A stretch of 64,000 bases of DNA from Pararhizobium qamdonense (lineage in GTDB: Bacteria; Pseudomonadota; Alphaproteobacteria; Rhizobiales; Rhizobiaceae): NCBI RefSeq assembly GCF_029277445.1, contig NZ_CP119568.1, positions 551,006-615,005 on the forward strand. Direction: 5' to 3'. The notes beneath the pieces were generated by a model, which was not told the DNA's origin, did no database searches, and saw nothing but the letters and a program-made list of their open reading frames with translations. Below, piece after piece: positions 1-10,007 of the stretch; positions within the stretch are counted from its first letter, which is position 1, and every line of letters starts with the position of its first letter. The position numbers and the translations under genes were made by a program.

Positions 1-188
1 AAAAACACCACCACCAGCGCGATCCCGGTCCAGAACCAGGGATCGCCAAGAACCGTCGATATCGCCTGCGGCGGAGCCCCGACGATATAGGGTGCAAACC
101 ATTTCACATGCGCCCATGCGGGAAAGGCGACAAAGGCGGCCCCAACAGCCAGCGGCAGTCCGATTTGATGTCGCGATGGCATTGCCAT
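1..188 (-). CDS. Membrane protein, 5' part only (DoxX-like, tentative)
   Basis: Only the first 62 codons lie in the window; the rest runs off the left edge. An ATG at 188 follows a good ribosome binding site (AGGGGGAA). The product opens with a signal-like or membrane segment (residues about 9-24), then an AHVKWFAP stretch, then a second hydrophobic segment (WFWTGIALVVVF) at the cut. The AHVKWF opening resembles DoxX-like small membrane proteins known to me from proteobacteria, but I cannot confirm the family from 62 residues. It is the last visible gene of a minus-strand redox block and may be co-transcribed with the SDR and catalase genes upstream of it. Confidence 0.6.
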   Translation of the reverse strand, partial: MAMPSRHQIGLPLAVGAAFVAFPAWAHVKWFAPYIVGAPPQAISTVLGDPWFWTGIALVVVF

Positions 189-210
189 AGTCTTCCCCCT
201 GGTGTGATCG

Positions 211-1008
211 TTAGGACGGTTCCGCCGCATGGTAGCGTTCGGCGGCATGCTTCAGCGAAAGATGGGGACCAAGTTCAAGCCGTGCCCCCTGCAGCGTCTG
301 CCAAAGCCCGACATCCGAGAGCGAAGGTATTGTCACCACCTCGCCGCTGTCAAAGCCCGCCAGTGCGGCATCGACCATCTCGCTGGCCTCCATCATCATC
401 TCCGGCGGAATGACCGTTATGTCGATACCGGCGCGGTCGAAGATTTCCGTCCGGGTAAAGCCCGGAAGAACGGCTTGTATCCTGACGCCCTTCGGCTCGA
501 GTTCGACGGCAAGGGCCTGAGTGAGCGCCAGCACGAAAGCCTTGCTGGCGACGTAGGTCGCGTTAAAGCGCTCGGGCATAAGGGCAACGACGGACGCAAT
601 GTTGATGATCGCTCCTTCGCTCCGGTCTGTGAACGTCTTGGCCGCATTGATTGTCAGCGCATGCAGAACATCGACGTTCAGATAGACCATGTCCGAAAGC
701 CCTTCGGTCTCCGAAGCCAGGACCGCCCCCTTCGGCCCAATCCCCGCACAGTTCACGAGCAAACGGATGGACGCGTCATCCCGCAATTTTGCCAGCACTC
801 TGGCGAGATCGACGGCGTTGGACAGGTCTGCGGGCAGCGGGGTGATGGCGACGCCATGGTCATGCGACAGCCGTTTTGATAGAGCGCTCAGGCGTTCGAC
901 GTCGCGCGCGACGATCACGAGGTCGTAGCCTTGGCCTGCGAGCTTTTCTGCATAAACGGCTCCGATACCGGAGGAAGCCCCCGTGATAACTGCTGTTCCT
1001 TTTGCCAT
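211..1008 (-). CDS. SDR family NAD(P)-dependent oxidoreductase
   Basis: A 265-residue classical short-chain dehydrogenase/reductase, cytoplasmic. The N-terminal cofactor motif TGASSGIG (residues 9-16), the NCAG motif near residue 86 and the catalytic YVASK near residue 152 are all present, and the length is typical. The motif set argues for an active enzyme; the substrate cannot be told. The start is supported by AGGAGG five bases before the ATG. Its ribosome binding site sits against the stop of the catalase gene (9-base gap), so the two are probably translated from one message. The block context suggests a role in removing reactive carbonyls or in redox stress, which is inference. Confidence 0.93.
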   Translation of the reverse strand: MAKGTAVITGASSGIGAVYAEKLAGQGYDLVIVARDVERLSALSKRLSHDHGVAITPLPADLSNAVDLARVLAKLRDDASIRLLVNCAGIGPKGAVLASETEGLSDMVYLNVDVLHALTINAAKTFTDRSEGAIINIASVVALMPERFNATYVASKAFVLALTQALAVELEPKGVRIQAVLPGFTRTEIFDRAGIDITVIPPEMMMEASEMVDAALAGFDSGEVVTIPSLSDVGLWQTLQGARLELGPHLSLKHAAERYHAAEPS

Positions 1009-1017
1009 GCCGTCCTC

Positions 1018-2469
1018 CTATTCCGCTGCCTGCGCGGCAACAATCCCAATTGCAGCGGCGACACCCGCACCGTATCGCGGATCGGCCCGCATGCAATTGG
1101 CGACGTGGCGCTCCTGAATGTGGATGTCCGCTCCGGAAATGGCGCGTGCCGTGTTTTCGAACAGAACCTGCTGCTGTGCTGGAGACATCAGTCTAAAAAG
1201 ATCGCCCGGCTGTTCGAAGTGATCGTCGTCAACCCGGTGATCGAAATGCGTGGCGTAGTCACCTGTCGGCAATGGCGGCTCGGCCAAGTCGGGCCTCGTC
1301 TCCCATTCCGCCTCGGAGTTTGGATAATAGTGCAGAGTGGATCCAATGTTTCCGTCTGTCCTCATGGCCCCGTCACGATGGTAGCTGTGGAATGGGCATT
1401 TGGGTGCGTTGACGGGAATGTGGTTGAAGTTGACGCCGAGGCGGTAGCGCTGGGCGTCGCCATAGGAAAACAGTCGGGCCTGCAGCATCCGGTCGGGGGA
1501 AAATCCGACACCCGGAACAACGTTGGCTGGACTGAAGGCGGCCTGTTCTACCTCAGCAAACACGTTGTCAGGATTGCGATTGATTTCCAGCACGCCGACT
1601 TCGATGAGCGGATAGTCGCCATGTGGCCAGACCTTGGTGAGGTCGAATGGATTATGTTTATGACGCCGCGCCTGATCTTCGGTCATGACCTGGACGCACA
1701 GTGTCCATCGCGGAAAGTCCCCGGCTTCTATGGCTTCATAGAGATCGCGCTGATGACTTTCCCGGTCATCGCCGATGACCGCCGAGGCGTCCTGATCGGT
1801 GAGATTGTGGATGCCCTGCTGGCTGCGGAAATGGAATTTCACCCATACGCGCTCGTTAGCTCCATTGATGAAACTGAACGTGTGGGAGCCGAAGCCGTGC
1901 ATCGTACGATAAGACTTAGGGGTACCCCGATCGCTCATGACGATCGTGACCTGATGAAGCGCTTCAGGAAGCAGGGTCCAGAAATCCCAGTTGTTGTTCG
2001 CGCTCCGCATGCCCGTGCGCGGGTCTCGCTTCACAGCATGGTTCAGGTTTGGGAAGCGCAGGGGATCGCGGAAAAAGAACACCGGCGTATTGTTGCCGAC
2101 GATGTCCCAGTTGCCTTCTTCCGTGTAGAGCTTGACGGCAAATCCTCGGATGTCGCGCTCAGCGTCGGCCGCACCGCGCTCGCCGGCAACGGTCGAAAAA
2201 CGCACGAAAGCCGACGTCTGCTTGCCGATCTCGCTGAACAGCCTGGCCTTGGTGAAGCGAGATATGTCATGTGTGACCGTGAAGGTGCCGTAGGCGCCCG
2301 AGCCTTTGGCATGCATGCGCCGCTCCGGAATGACCTCACGGTCGAAATGGGCGAGCTTCTCCAGAAGCCAGATGTCCTGCAGGAGGGCAGGGCCGCGCGG
2401 GCCGGCCGTCTGGGTGTTGAGGTTGTCGACGACAGGCGCGCCGTTGGCGTGGGTGAGTTTTTCCTTCAT
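1018..2469 (-). CDS. katA: Haem catalase, small-subunit type
   Basis: A 483-residue monofunctional haem catalase that disproportionates hydrogen peroxide in the cytoplasm. The length matches small-subunit (clade 3 type) catalases. Visible landmarks are the N-terminal TTAGPRGP-like stretch, the distal histidine region [11 protein letters not shown] (residues about 52-62), the [11 protein letters not shown] segment with the distal-pocket asparagine, and the proximal haem-tyrosine region [14 protein letters not shown] near residue 333. All catalytic landmarks appear intact. The ATG at 2469 follows AAAAGGGG. It lies between the frameshifted cysteine hydrolase and the SDR on the same strand, probably in one operon. 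I do not see an OxyR site. Confidence 0.96.
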   Translation of the reverse strand: MKEKLTHANGAPVVDNLNTQTAGPRGPALLQDIWLLEKLAHFDREVIPERRMHAKGSGAYGTFTVTHDISRFTKARLFSEIGKQTSAFVRFSTVAGERGAADAERDIRGFAVKLYTEEGNWDIVGNNTPVFFFRDPLRFPNLNHAVKRDPRTGMRSANNNWDFWTLLPEALHQVTIVMSDRGTPKSYRTMHGFGSHTFSFINGANERVWVKFHFRSQQGIHNLTDQDASAVIGDDRESHQRDLYEAIEAGDFPRWTLCVQVMTEDQARRHKHNPFDLTKVWPHGDYPLIEVGVLEINRNPDNVFAEVEQAAFSPANVVPGVGFSPDRMLQARLFSYGDAQRYRLGVNFNHIPVNAPKCPFHSYHRDGAMRTDGNIGSTLHYYPNSEAEWETRPDLAEPPLPTGDYATHFDHRVDDDHFEQPGDLFRLMSPAQQQVLFENTARAISGADIHIQERHVANCMRADPRYGAGVAAAIGIVAAQAAE

Positions 2470-2533
2470 TGCGTTCCCCTTTTGCTTTGTTGGATGGGGC
2501 CGGGCGGCAACGGCTACCGCCTGGCAAGATCAA

Positions 2534-3096
2534 TCAGGCTGCCTTCACGGCCGCTCCGATGTATTCCTCAGTCGACAGCATGCGCGCATAGGCGAAGCCG
2601 AGCGCGGACATGAAGGCTGCATGGGCGAGGTGGGCGGGAACGGTGACGCCATTGAACTCGAGATCGCGGGACGCGCAGGCGTCATGGATTACCGTGACGG
2701 GATATCCGGAATCGGCCGAGGCGCGGGTGATCGCGTCCACGCACATGTGGCTCATGTTGCCGCAGACGACGACCTCGTCGATGCCGTTGTCGTCGAGATG
2801 TTGCTTGAGATCGGTGTCGCGGTAGGAGTTGATCGATGCTTGAGCACGACATGCTCGCTCTCTAGGTTCATCACGCTCGGATGAAGGGCTGCACCTTCCG
2901 ACTCCGGCTGGAAGAACGGCGCGTCGGTCGTTGGAAACTCGTGGCGGATATGAACGACGAGATCGCCTGCTTTCCGCGCGTCGGCGATCAGGCGTGCCGC
3001 GTTGCTTGCCGCAGCCTCGACGCCGGACAAGGTCCACTTGCCACCCGGAAAATAGTCGTTCTGGATATCAACGACGATCAATGCTTTCTTGGTCAT
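2534..3096 (-). pseudogene. Isochorismatase-family cysteine hydrolase, frameshifted
   Basis: Two overlapping frames together encode one cysteine hydrolase (nicotinamidase/isochorismatase fold). The first frame begins at the ATG at 3096 and holds VVDIQNDYFPGG with the catalytic aspartate, and VVLKH with the lysine. The second frame resumes at about 2836 with INSYRDTDL and carries CGNMSHMCVDA with the nucleophilic cysteine, ending at 2534. One base is missing near 2837; adding it restores a continuous protein of about 187 residues with the full Asp-Lys-Cys triad. The substrate is unknown. It sits between the flavoprotein and catalase genes. The single lesion could be real inactivation or a sequencing error. 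Confidence 0.85.
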
Positions 3097-3250
3097 GGTC
3101 TTTCCCTTTTCTCAAAGCGCCGCCATCCGCGCGGCGAATGCCGCTCGTGGACGCCTGTTGCGATGTTGAAAACAGGAAGGGTTTTCCTTCCTCATAAGCT
3201 GTCGGTTCGTTTTCCGAGCCGACAGGGCACGCACTCTCAGTTTCCCGCAC

Positions 3251-4615
3251 CTAAAGAGCCGGCTTGAGGTCTCCGATCAGCGTGGGCAGAAGTTCCGACA
3301 CGGTCGGGTGGATCGGTACCGACAACTGAAGTGTCGGATAGGGTGTGCGGGCGCTCATAGCGTCGATGATGCCGTGGATCGCTTCGTCGCCCTCGATACC
3401 GAGGATTGCGGCACCCAAGATCTGCTGTGTCTCGGCGTCGGCGACGATCTTCATGAACCCTTGTGTTTCACCTTTTTCGACGGCCCGGCCGACGCGGTTC
3501 ATCGGCCGCTTCGACACGAGAACGGGGCGTCCTGAGGCCCTTGCCTGACGCTCCGTCGTGCCAACCCGGCCAAGCGGCGGATCGATGTAAAGGGCGTAGG
3601 CGGGGATGCGCTCGCTAACCTTTCGGTTCGCTCCGTCAAGCAGGTTGGCAGCGACGATCTCGAAGTCATTGTAGGACGTATGCGTAAAGGCGCCACGGCC
3701 GTTGCAGTCACCCAAGGCCCATATGCCCTGGATGTTCGTCGAGAGCTGATCATCGACGACGATGAATCCTTCCCCATCGGTCTCGACGCCAACGGCCTCA
3801 AGGCCAAGGTCGTCTGTGTTCGGCCGTCGTCCGGTGGCTACCAGAACGTGGCTTGCGACAATCGTTTCGTCGTTGAACGAAACCGCTACCTCATCTCCGG
3901 CCTGCTTGAAGGAAAGTCCGGTTGCATCCGTCTGAACAGCGATACCCTCCGAGCGGATTATGTCCGCGATCGCTTCGGAGATGTCCTGGTCCTCGCGTGA
4001 TGCCAGATACGACCCGCGCTCAATCACCGTCACCTTTGCTCCAAACCGCCGGTACATTTGCGCGAATTCCAGCCCGATGTAGCTTCCGCCGATCACCACC
4101 AGATGGCGCGGGACGGCGTCGAGTTGGATGATCGACGTGCTTGTCAGATAGCGCACGCCGGCAAGACCCGGATAGTCGGGAATGGACGGACGTGCTCCGA
4201 CATTGATGAAGATCTGAGGTGCCGTGAGCCGTTCTCCGTTGACCGAAATTGTCCGTGCATCTTCGAAACGGCCATGGCCAGAGATGACAGACATGGTTTC
4301 GAGACCTGCGAACCAGTTCTCCAATCCTGTGCGAGCGTCGAGCGTAACGTTTTGGGCGCGGCCCCGGACGACCTTCATGTCGATGCCGACTTCACCGGAT
4401 AACAAGACGCCATACTCTGCCGCGTTTCTGGCAACATATGCTGTGCGTGCACTGGCGACGAGTGTCTTGGTCGGCATGCAGCCGGCGTTGACGCAGGTGC
4501 CGCCGAGATGCTTGCGCTCGATGAGCGCAACCTTGCGGCCCATCGACGCCATACGCGCCGCCAGAAAAGGGCCGGCCTGTCCAGCTCCGATGAAGATGGC
4601 GTCGAACTCCTTCAT
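3251..4615 (-). CDS. FAD-dependent pyridine nucleotide-disulfide oxidoreductase, mercuric-reductase-like
   Basis: A 454-residue class I flavoprotein disulfide reductase. The N-terminal FAD loop is GAGQAG (residues 10-15), followed by the redox-active disulfide GGTCVNAGCMPTK near residues 38-50. A second Rossmann motif, GGSYIGLEFAQ, appears near residue 174, ATGRRPNTDDLG near 264, and the C-terminal dimerisation segment contains HPTVSELLPT, which supplies the His-Pro of the neighbouring active site. There is no N-terminal heavy-metal domain and no visible C-terminal cysteine pair of true MerA, so mercury reduction should not be assumed. It overlaps the upstream DUF4126 gene by four bases (ATGA), which suggests translational coupling. 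Confidence 0.92.
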   Translation of the reverse strand: MKEFDAIFIGAGQAGPFLAARMASMGRKVALIERKHLGGTCVNAGCMPTKTLVASARTAYVARNAAEYGVLLSGEVGIDMKVVRGRAQNVTLDARTGLENWFAGLETMSVISGHGRFEDARTISVNGERLTAPQIFINVGARPSIPDYPGLAGVRYLTSTSIIQLDAVPRHLVVIGGSYIGLEFAQMYRRFGAKVTVIERGSYLASREDQDISEAIADIIRSEGIAVQTDATGLSFKQAGDEVAVSFNDETIVASHVLVATGRRPNTDDLGLEAVGVETDGEGFIVVDDQLSTNIQGIWALGDCNGRGAFTHTSYNDFEIVAANLLDGANRKVSERIPAYALYIDPPLGRVGTTERQARASGRPVLVSKRPMNRVGRAVEKGETQGFMKIVADAETQQILGAAILGIEGDEAIHGIIDAMSARTPYPTLQLSVPIHPTVSELLPTLIGDLKPAL

Positions 4616-5073
4616 GACACCGCCACCACAATCAGAAGCGCGCCGCCGACGGCGACGATGTCCTCTGTGAGTGCTGCTGGAAGGTCACGCCCGAATGATG
4701 CCGCCAACCGTGCTCGGATGGCTGCTCCGCCATAGGTGCCGATGACAGCTCCGATAATTCCGGCAATGGCACCCATCGCGAGCGATCCGCCCGCGGCGCC
4801 TATGACGGAGCCAGACAGAGCACCCGAGACGATACGCGTACCAAACTGGATCGGCACTTTGCGAGACGGGGTGCTCGGGAGTTGGTCGGAAATCAGTTCC
4901 CCGACCGCCAGCACCGTGAAGACCCAAGGCGTCCACCTGTAACCCATGAATGCCAACGGAGTCTGCGAAACGTCAAACCATCCGAGATAGGCTGCCCACG
5001 CGACCGCGGCCGGCGCCGTCATGGCGCGCAGCCCTGCAATGACCCCGATCAGAAGCGCGAGAAATAAGATCAT
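4612..5073 (-). CDS. DUF4126-type membrane protein
   Basis: A 153-residue hydrophobic protein with four or five membrane segments and glycine/alanine-rich helices (for example residues about 80-115), matching the DUF4126 family. The reading frame continues upstream to 5106, but the ATG at 5073 has AAGGAG at ideal spacing and starts directly with the first membrane helix MILFLALLIGVIAGLRAM. Its stop overlaps the start of the flavoprotein gene in an ATGA arrangement. The function is not known; genes of this family are often found near stress and redox genes. An operon with the Tat-exported hydrolase upstream is likely (66-base gap). Confidence 0.85.
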   Translation of the reverse strand: MILFLALLIGVIAGLRAMTAPAAVAWAAYLGWFDVSQTPLAFMGYRWTPWVFTVLAVGELISDQLPSTPSRKVPIQFGTRIVSGALSGSVIGAAGGSLAMGAIAGIIGAVIGTYGGAAIRARLAASFGRDLPAALTEDIVAVGGALLIVVAVS

Positions 5074-5139
5074 GGTGTTCTCCTTCGTTATCTGGCGAAG
5101 GCACACGATCGAGTGCGCCTTCGAACGCTCGATGATCGG

Positions 5140-6117
5140 CTAGCTTTTGATAAAGGCAAGCAGGTCGGGATTGACGATTTCGGGATGGGTGGTGCACAGC
5201 CCGTGGGGCAGCCCGGCATAGGTCTTAAGCGTGCCGTTCTTCAGAAGCTTGACCGACAGCGGCGCAGAATCCGCATAGGGGACGATCTGATCGTCATCGC
5301 CATGCATCACAAGCGTCGGAACGCTGATCGCCTTCAAGTCTTCAGTGAAGTCGGTTTCGGAGAAGGCCTTTATGCAGTCGTAGTGCGCTTTTGCACCGCC
5401 CGCCATACCCTGACGCCACCAATTCTCGATGACACCCTGGCTGACCTTTGCTCCGGGCCTATTATAGCCGTAGAACGGTCCTGTTGGGACATCGACGAAG
5501 AACTGCGCGCGGTTTGCGACAAGTGCCGCCCGGAAGCCGTCGAACACCTCGATCGGCAGGCCGCCGGGGTTCTTGTCAGATTTCACCATGATAGGTGGAA
5601 CGGCTCCGATGAGCACGGCTTTGGCGACCCGGCCTGGTTTGGCGCGAGCGACATAATGGGCGACTTCACCGCCGCCGGTCGAATGGCCGATATGAACCGC
5701 GTTCTTGAGGTCGAGTGCATCGGTCAGCGCCGCAACATCGGCCGCATAGGTGTCCATCTCGTTTCCGGTCCAGGTCTGCGTCGAACGGCCGTGGCCCCGA
5801 CGATCATGGGCGATGACGCGGTAACCCTGTTCGAGGAAATACATCATCTGCCCGTCCCAGTCGTCGGCGCTGAGCGGCCAGCCGTGGTGGAAGACAATCG
5901 GTTGCGCGTCCTTCGGACCCCAGTCCTTGTAGAAGATTTCAGTGCCGTCCTGCGTTTTTACGAATGACATGATCTGGTTCCCCGATGGTGTTGTAGTAGA
6001 TTGCGTTGCGGCTTTCGTCAGTCTCGGAAGCGCCATACTCGCGACCGCGACACCGGTGACCAGAATGAGATCCCGTCGTGTTGCTCCAGAAGCGAGGGCG
6101 ATCGTGCGGTGGGCCAT
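5140..6117 (-). CDS. Tat-exported alpha/beta hydrolase, non-haem chloroperoxidase-like
   Basis: A 325-residue protein with an N-terminal Tat-type signal ([10 protein letters not shown], then a hydrophobic core ending near AATQS, residue about 40). After it comes a complete cofactor-free haloperoxidase/perhydrolase-type alpha/beta hydrolase. The family's usual cytoplasmic start, [18 protein letters not shown], lies at residue 49, so the signal looks like an added extension. The oxyanion region HHGWPLS, the nucleophile elbow GHSTGG, the acid [10 protein letters not shown] and the histidine in LPHGLC are visible. Members catalyse ester hydrolysis or perhydrolysis; halogenation is a side activity. 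The ATG at 6117 has AGGAGG five bases upstream. Export to the periplasm is inference. Confidence 0.92.
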   Translation of the reverse strand: MAHRTIALASGATRRDLILVTGVAVASMALPRLTKAATQSTTTPSGNQIMSFVKTQDGTEIFYKDWGPKDAQPIVFHHGWPLSADDWDGQMMYFLEQGYRVIAHDRRGHGRSTQTWTGNEMDTYAADVAALTDALDLKNAVHIGHSTGGGEVAHYVARAKPGRVAKAVLIGAVPPIMVKSDKNPGGLPIEVFDGFRAALVANRAQFFVDVPTGPFYGYNRPGAKVSQGVIENWWRQGMAGGAKAHYDCIKAFSETDFTEDLKAISVPTLVMHGDDDQIVPYADSAPLSVKLLKNGTLKTYAGLPHGLCTTHPEIVNPDLLAFIKS

Positions 6118-6235
6118 GGCATCCTCCTAGTTGGCCGCGTTTGACGGTTTTAAGGTGCCGGAGCCGCAGTCAGTTGGCGAGTAAAGCGTCGTAAATCGAT
6201 GCAAAGGACGGGATTGCCCTCAGAGGTCAGCCGCC

Positions 6236-6775
6236 TCAGATGGCGAGCTTGCGGCGTTCAAAGACGATTTTCAGGAGCGCATGCGCCGCCATGACGGGGG
6301 CGTCATTGGCATCGCCGATCATCAAAAGCCCGTTAGCTGCCCCGCGAGGCGATACAGGGACCGCATTGCCTGGGATGATCGCTACAGGTCTGCCACCCTC
6401 CAGAAGTGACGCAAGAACCAGCGCGGTGCCTTGGTTTCCCTCTTCCCACAACGGTCCGGAAAACCCGAGACAAAGAGCGGCATCGAAGTCGTCGGTCACA
6501 ATTTGATGAACACCGAGCGTATCGGCAAGGTCATCACGGGCTTCCCGATCATCAAGAAAGCGGCGAATGCTCGGATCTTGCTGGTCGAGTTGCCCAAAAT
6601 CCGGAAGTTTCGGATAGCCGCCTGTCAACGTGGCGAGGACTACCTCGGCGCCTTCATCCTTGAAAAGGTAGTACGCGGGTGCGATGCGGCCCAGTCTGAC
6701 CTCGCCACTTGATATCTCGCCGCCTTCATCCGTCGAGAGGATGACGAGAAAGCGAATTGGCTGGCTGCGGTCCAT
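6236..6775 (-). CDS. DJ-1/PfpI-like protein without the usual catalytic cysteine
   Basis: A 179-residue protein of the class I glutamine amidotransferase-like fold. The start at 6775 is chosen for GAGGAG upstream; the open frame extends to 6889, but that would run to the end of the regulator gene. GEVRLGRIAPAYYLFKDEGAEV resembles the Hsp31/DJ-1 opening (only positions 1-20 of that match are quoted in part), and DAALCLGFSGPLWEEGN aligns with the GGHGPLWD region. In relatives the following strand ends in a CHAP nucleophile elbow; here it reads IIPGNAV, so the nucleophile is absent. A binding, sensing or chaperone-like role is more likely than hydrolysis. It is downstream of the large AfsR-like regulator on the same strand. 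Confidence 0.75.
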   Translation of the reverse strand: MDRSQPIRFLVILSTDEGGEISSGEVRLGRIAPAYYLFKDEGAEVVLATLTGGYPKLPDFGQLDQQDPSIRRFLDDREARDDLADTLGVHQIVTDDFDAALCLGFSGPLWEEGNQGTALVLASLLEGGRPVAIIPGNAVPVSPRGAANGLLMIGDANDAPVMAAHALLKIVFERRKLAI

Positions 6776-6889
6776 AGAGCACTCCTCTTCAACACGACAA
6801 TGCCGGTCCGATCTTCGGCTGACGAGTTTAGAGTTGTAAATCCGTGTAAATCGGAAACCACGGAGGTAACCGTAGTTCCGGACATGCAA

Positions 6890-9631
6890 TCATCCAGCGA
6901 TCGAGACGCCGGAGCGCACTTCGAAATCAGCGCTTTCCTCGGCGATATCCAGCCCCGCGCCCGCCATGTCCGCCTCTACCAGTTTCAGCAAGCCGATGGC
7001 ATCTGTGTCTTTGGCGGCACGGCGGGCGGATTCGAAATTTACACGGGCATTCGCGACGTCGGAGATTTTCATCTGCACGTTTGCCTTCGCCCTGTATAGT
7101 TCAGGCAGCCACCACGCTTCGCCCGAGGTTCTGCATTTCCGCACGGAGGCATCGAGTACGGAGATAGCTTCGGCATTTCGCCCAAGTCCACAGAGTGCTC
7201 GTGCCTCAAATGTTGCGAACATCGATTCGAACAGAACAAAGCCTGCATTGCGAAGTGACTGCAAACCTCGTCTTAGTTGTCGCAAGCCGGACTGGTTATC
7301 GCCGGCTCGCCGGACGAGCTCAGCCTCAAAGCAATCCGCGTAGGTTCGCCATATATCCAACAACATTGCTTTCGTATGTTGGCGGAGCATTGCTACATAA
7401 TGAGCGGCAAGCTCGTCGTCGCCGGACATCAATGCAAGAGGGCAAGCGGCCTCGGCCAATGCATTGGTTAGAGACGCATAGTGGCGAATGCCGTCGGCAT
7501 AATCGAGCATGGAGGCAACGTCTGTCATCGCTTCCTGCTCGTGCCCAATAAACCATTTGCAGCGTGCCAGCACGATCTGCGCTGTCACCCGCTGGTCGAA
7601 CTGGAAACGGATGGCATGACCGGCAGAGGGCAAATCATCATATTCTGCCAGCATTCCCGTTAGAATACTCCTTGCTTCCATGTGACGCCCAAGCCAGTGC
7701 AGGGTTGCACCCTTCATGCGTTGGCCGATAAGGATATCGGCGGGATCGGGCGATGCCACCGCCATTTCAGCGAACCGGACAGTTAGTCCGAGCGCGCTCG
7801 TCGGCTCAGCCCTGTTGACGGCATCAACCCAGAGGCCCCAGATGGACCTGAGTTGATGATCAACGTCCCCGAGTTTCTCGGCGATCCGGGCTGAAGCGGT
7901 CCAGGCTTCCACCCCCCTGCCAGGCGCATCTGCCGCGATCAACTGTGGCCAGCCAAGCGCTGTGTAAAGCTTCATGCGGCTTGCTTCATCGACATCGGGA
8001 TTGGCATCCAGATAGCCGATCGCCGCGGTCACGGAAGCAATGCATTCGTCGAACAGGGACAGTTTGAAATAGAGCGGAAGTGCTGCGACCGTGATTTTCG
8101 AACCGAGCAGATTGTCTCCATTTCCGATCAATGCCCAATCCAGGCACGCTCGCAGACCAGGCAAGAGGAATGAGAAATCACGAACGACCTCGTCGGTGCC
8201 GTGCGTATATATCGTTGTCGAAGATGCATCGAGCAACTGGCGCATATAGTCTGCGAAGTTGGACATCGTGTCGTCGAACCTGCCCAGGTCCGACAGCTTT
8301 TCAGCAGCGTAGATACGCGTCGTATCGAGCATCCGGTATAACTGACCACGCGGGCCTGCCTCTACAACTAAGAGCGATTTGGCGACAAGAGCCGCCACCA
8401 GATCGTCGGCGTCTTCGGCCATGAGAGCCTCTGCGGCTCCCATCGTAAAGCGACCCCGACAAACAGAGAGCGCAGCTAACGCCCCTTGCTCCGACGGAGT
8501 GAGGAGAAGGTAGCTCCAATCTAGGGCTGCCCGAAGTGTCTGGTGTCTGGGCAACGCCGTCCGCCGTCCGCGGCTGAGGACTTTGAAGCAATCGTCGAGC
8601 GACTTGCCGAGCGACGATATCCCCATGGACTCAAGCCGGCCTGCTGCAAGTTCGATCGCAAGCGCTATACCGTCCAGGCGGGTGCATATGTCTATGACGA
8701 GCGGCACATCCTCTTCGGTCAGTTCGTATCCACCCAGGCAGGCATCTGCTCTTTCCACGAAAAGTTGGACGGCCGGGAACCGGAGCGCCTCTTCGGGTCC
8801 GACCAAGCTAACAGGAAGCTCCAGTGGCAGGAGACGGTGAACACGTTCGCCGTTTCCGCGGAGCGGTTCACGGCTTGTCGCAAGGAACCGCACCAACGTC
8901 GTTTGCTGCAGGATGGTGTCGACAAATCGCGTCGCATCTTCAATCAGGTGTTCGCACCCATCCAGGATCACGAGTGACGGAACGGTCTCAAGCGATTTGC
9001 TTATCGCGTCGATCAAGCTATCGGAGCGCGATGGGACGCCAATGGCAGATGCGATAACCGTTGGTACAAGTTCGCCCGATGCAACTTCGGAAAGATCCAC
9101 TCTGACGATCTTTAATTTGTCGGACAACCGCGAGCCGATTACCTTTGCGACGGTCGACTTGCCGATCCCGCCTGGGCCGGTCACCGTGATCAGCCGCCCC
9201 TTTTCCAACTGCGATAGAATGGCTTCAATGGTTTGATCGCGGCCGATTACGCGCACCAAATCGACGTCGCGGAATTCCGGTGAAGCCTGAAACTGTTCGG
9301 TCGGCATTTCCGACGATCGGCGCTCCACGCGTGCAATAAAGGTGTAGCCCCGCCCCGGAATGTTGGCGATGAAGTGTGGTTCGGCCTTCGTGTCCCCCAG
9401 TGCTTTTCTCAACGCGGAGACATGAACACGCAGATTGGCCTCATCCACAAACGTATCCGGCCAAACGTGTTTGACAATCTCTTGGTTGGTCTTGAGTTCG
9501 CCGGGATGCGCGATCAGATAAAGAAGGATGTCAGTCGCCCTGCTTCCGAGTGAGACGACGCTGTTGCCCCGCATCAGGCTCCGCCTGGCAGGCACAATCG
9601 AGAACGGAGCAAAATGCAGTTCCTCTTCCAA
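6890..9631 (-). CDS. AfsR/SARP-like transcriptional regulator: winged helix, NTPase and TPR-like region
   Basis: A 913-residue cytoplasmic regulator. Residues about 8-104 form an OmpR-type winged helix (VDEANLRVHVSALRKALGD, then IPGRGYTFIA). A P-loop GPGGIGKST occupies residues 152-160, followed by a Walker-B-like LVILDGCEHL and an NB-ARC/STAND-like module (ATSREPLRG). The C-terminal half is helical and TPR-like. Such STAND regulators bind ATP, oligomerise on a signal and activate nearby genes. The start is a TTG at 9631 with GGAG nine bases upstream; a start further in would cut the winged helix. It is divergent from the AraC gene at 10008 and precedes the DJ-1-like gene, the most likely local target. 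Confidence 0.9.
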   Translation of the reverse strand: MEEELHFAPFSIVPARRSLMRGNSVVSLGSRATDILLYLIAHPGELKTNQEIVKHVWPDTFVDEANLRVHVSALRKALGDTKAEPHFIANIPGRGYTFIARVERRSSEMPTEQFQASPEFRDVDLVRVIGRDQTIEAILSQLEKGRLITVTGPGGIGKSTVAKVIGSRLSDKLKIVRVDLSEVASGELVPTVIASAIGVPSRSDSLIDAISKSLETVPSLVILDGCEHLIEDATRFVDTILQQTTLVRFLATSREPLRGNGERVHRLLPLELPVSLVGPEEALRFPAVQLFVERADACLGGYELTEEDVPLVIDICTRLDGIALAIELAAGRLESMGISSLGKSLDDCFKVLSRGRRTALPRHQTLRAALDWSYLLLTPSEQGALAALSVCRGRFTMGAAEALMAEDADDLVAALVAKSLLVVEAGPRGQLYRMLDTTRIYAAEKLSDLGRFDDTMSNFADYMRQLLDASSTTIYTHGTDEVVRDFSFLLPGLRACLDWALIGNGDNLLGSKITVAALPLYFKLSLFDECIASVTAAIGYLDANPDVDEASRMKLYTALGWPQLIAADAPGRGVEAWTASARIAEKLGDVDHQLRSIWGLWVDAVNRAEPTSALGLTVRFAEMAVASPDPADILIGQRMKGATLHWLGRHMEARSILTGMLAEYDDLPSAGHAIRFQFDQRVTAQIVLARCKWFIGHEQEAMTDVASMLDYADGIRHYASLTNALAEAACPLALMSGDDELAAHYVAMLRQHTKAMLLDIWRTYADCFEAELVRRAGDNQSGLRQLRRGLQSLRNAGFVLFESMFATFEARALCGLGRNAEAISVLDASVRKCRTSGEAWWLPELYRAKANVQMKISDVANARVNFESARRAAKDTDAIGLLKLVEADMAGAGLDIAEESADFEVRSGVSIAG

Positions 9632-10007
9632 ACCTGCTACTCCAGCGAGACCTGCCCCTCAGGCCGGAATCTGAAACTTCGACTGTCGATCGATCTGCGA
9701 ATGGCCGTTTAACAACAAGCCGCCAGTATCTGAGACGAGTATTGCTTTAAGTTTGCCTTGACGTAATCACCTTAGCTAGCACCATTCGAATTCTCAGGAC
9801 AAGACGACGAAAGAACGACTTGTCCGCCAGTAACGAGGCTGCCGCATTCGGAAAATTACTGAATCCTTTGAACGGACGCTTTCATTCAGACCAGCATCCA
9901 CCCCATGGACGGGAACATCTTCTCCCAACGTGCCGACCTTTTAACTCCAAGTGCTGTTCCTCTTGATTTTCGAGCGAGCACGACATTACAAATAGCTGGG
10001 AGGCGAC
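9632..10007. other. Divergent intergenic region
   Basis: About 376 bases between the minus-strand AfsR-like gene and the plus-strand AraC gene. It must hold promoters for both. I see no convincing long palindrome or small gene. Confidence 0.5.

Noticed and set aside
931..2613. 560-codon plus-strand open frame
   Set aside because: It is the antisense of catalase, which has clear family motifs; the product matches nothing and is an effect of GC-rich codon use.
3251..4615. True mercuric reductase and a mer operon
   Set aside because: No heavy-metal domain, no C-terminal cysteine pair and no merR/T/P genes nearby; only the general disulfide-reductase features are present.
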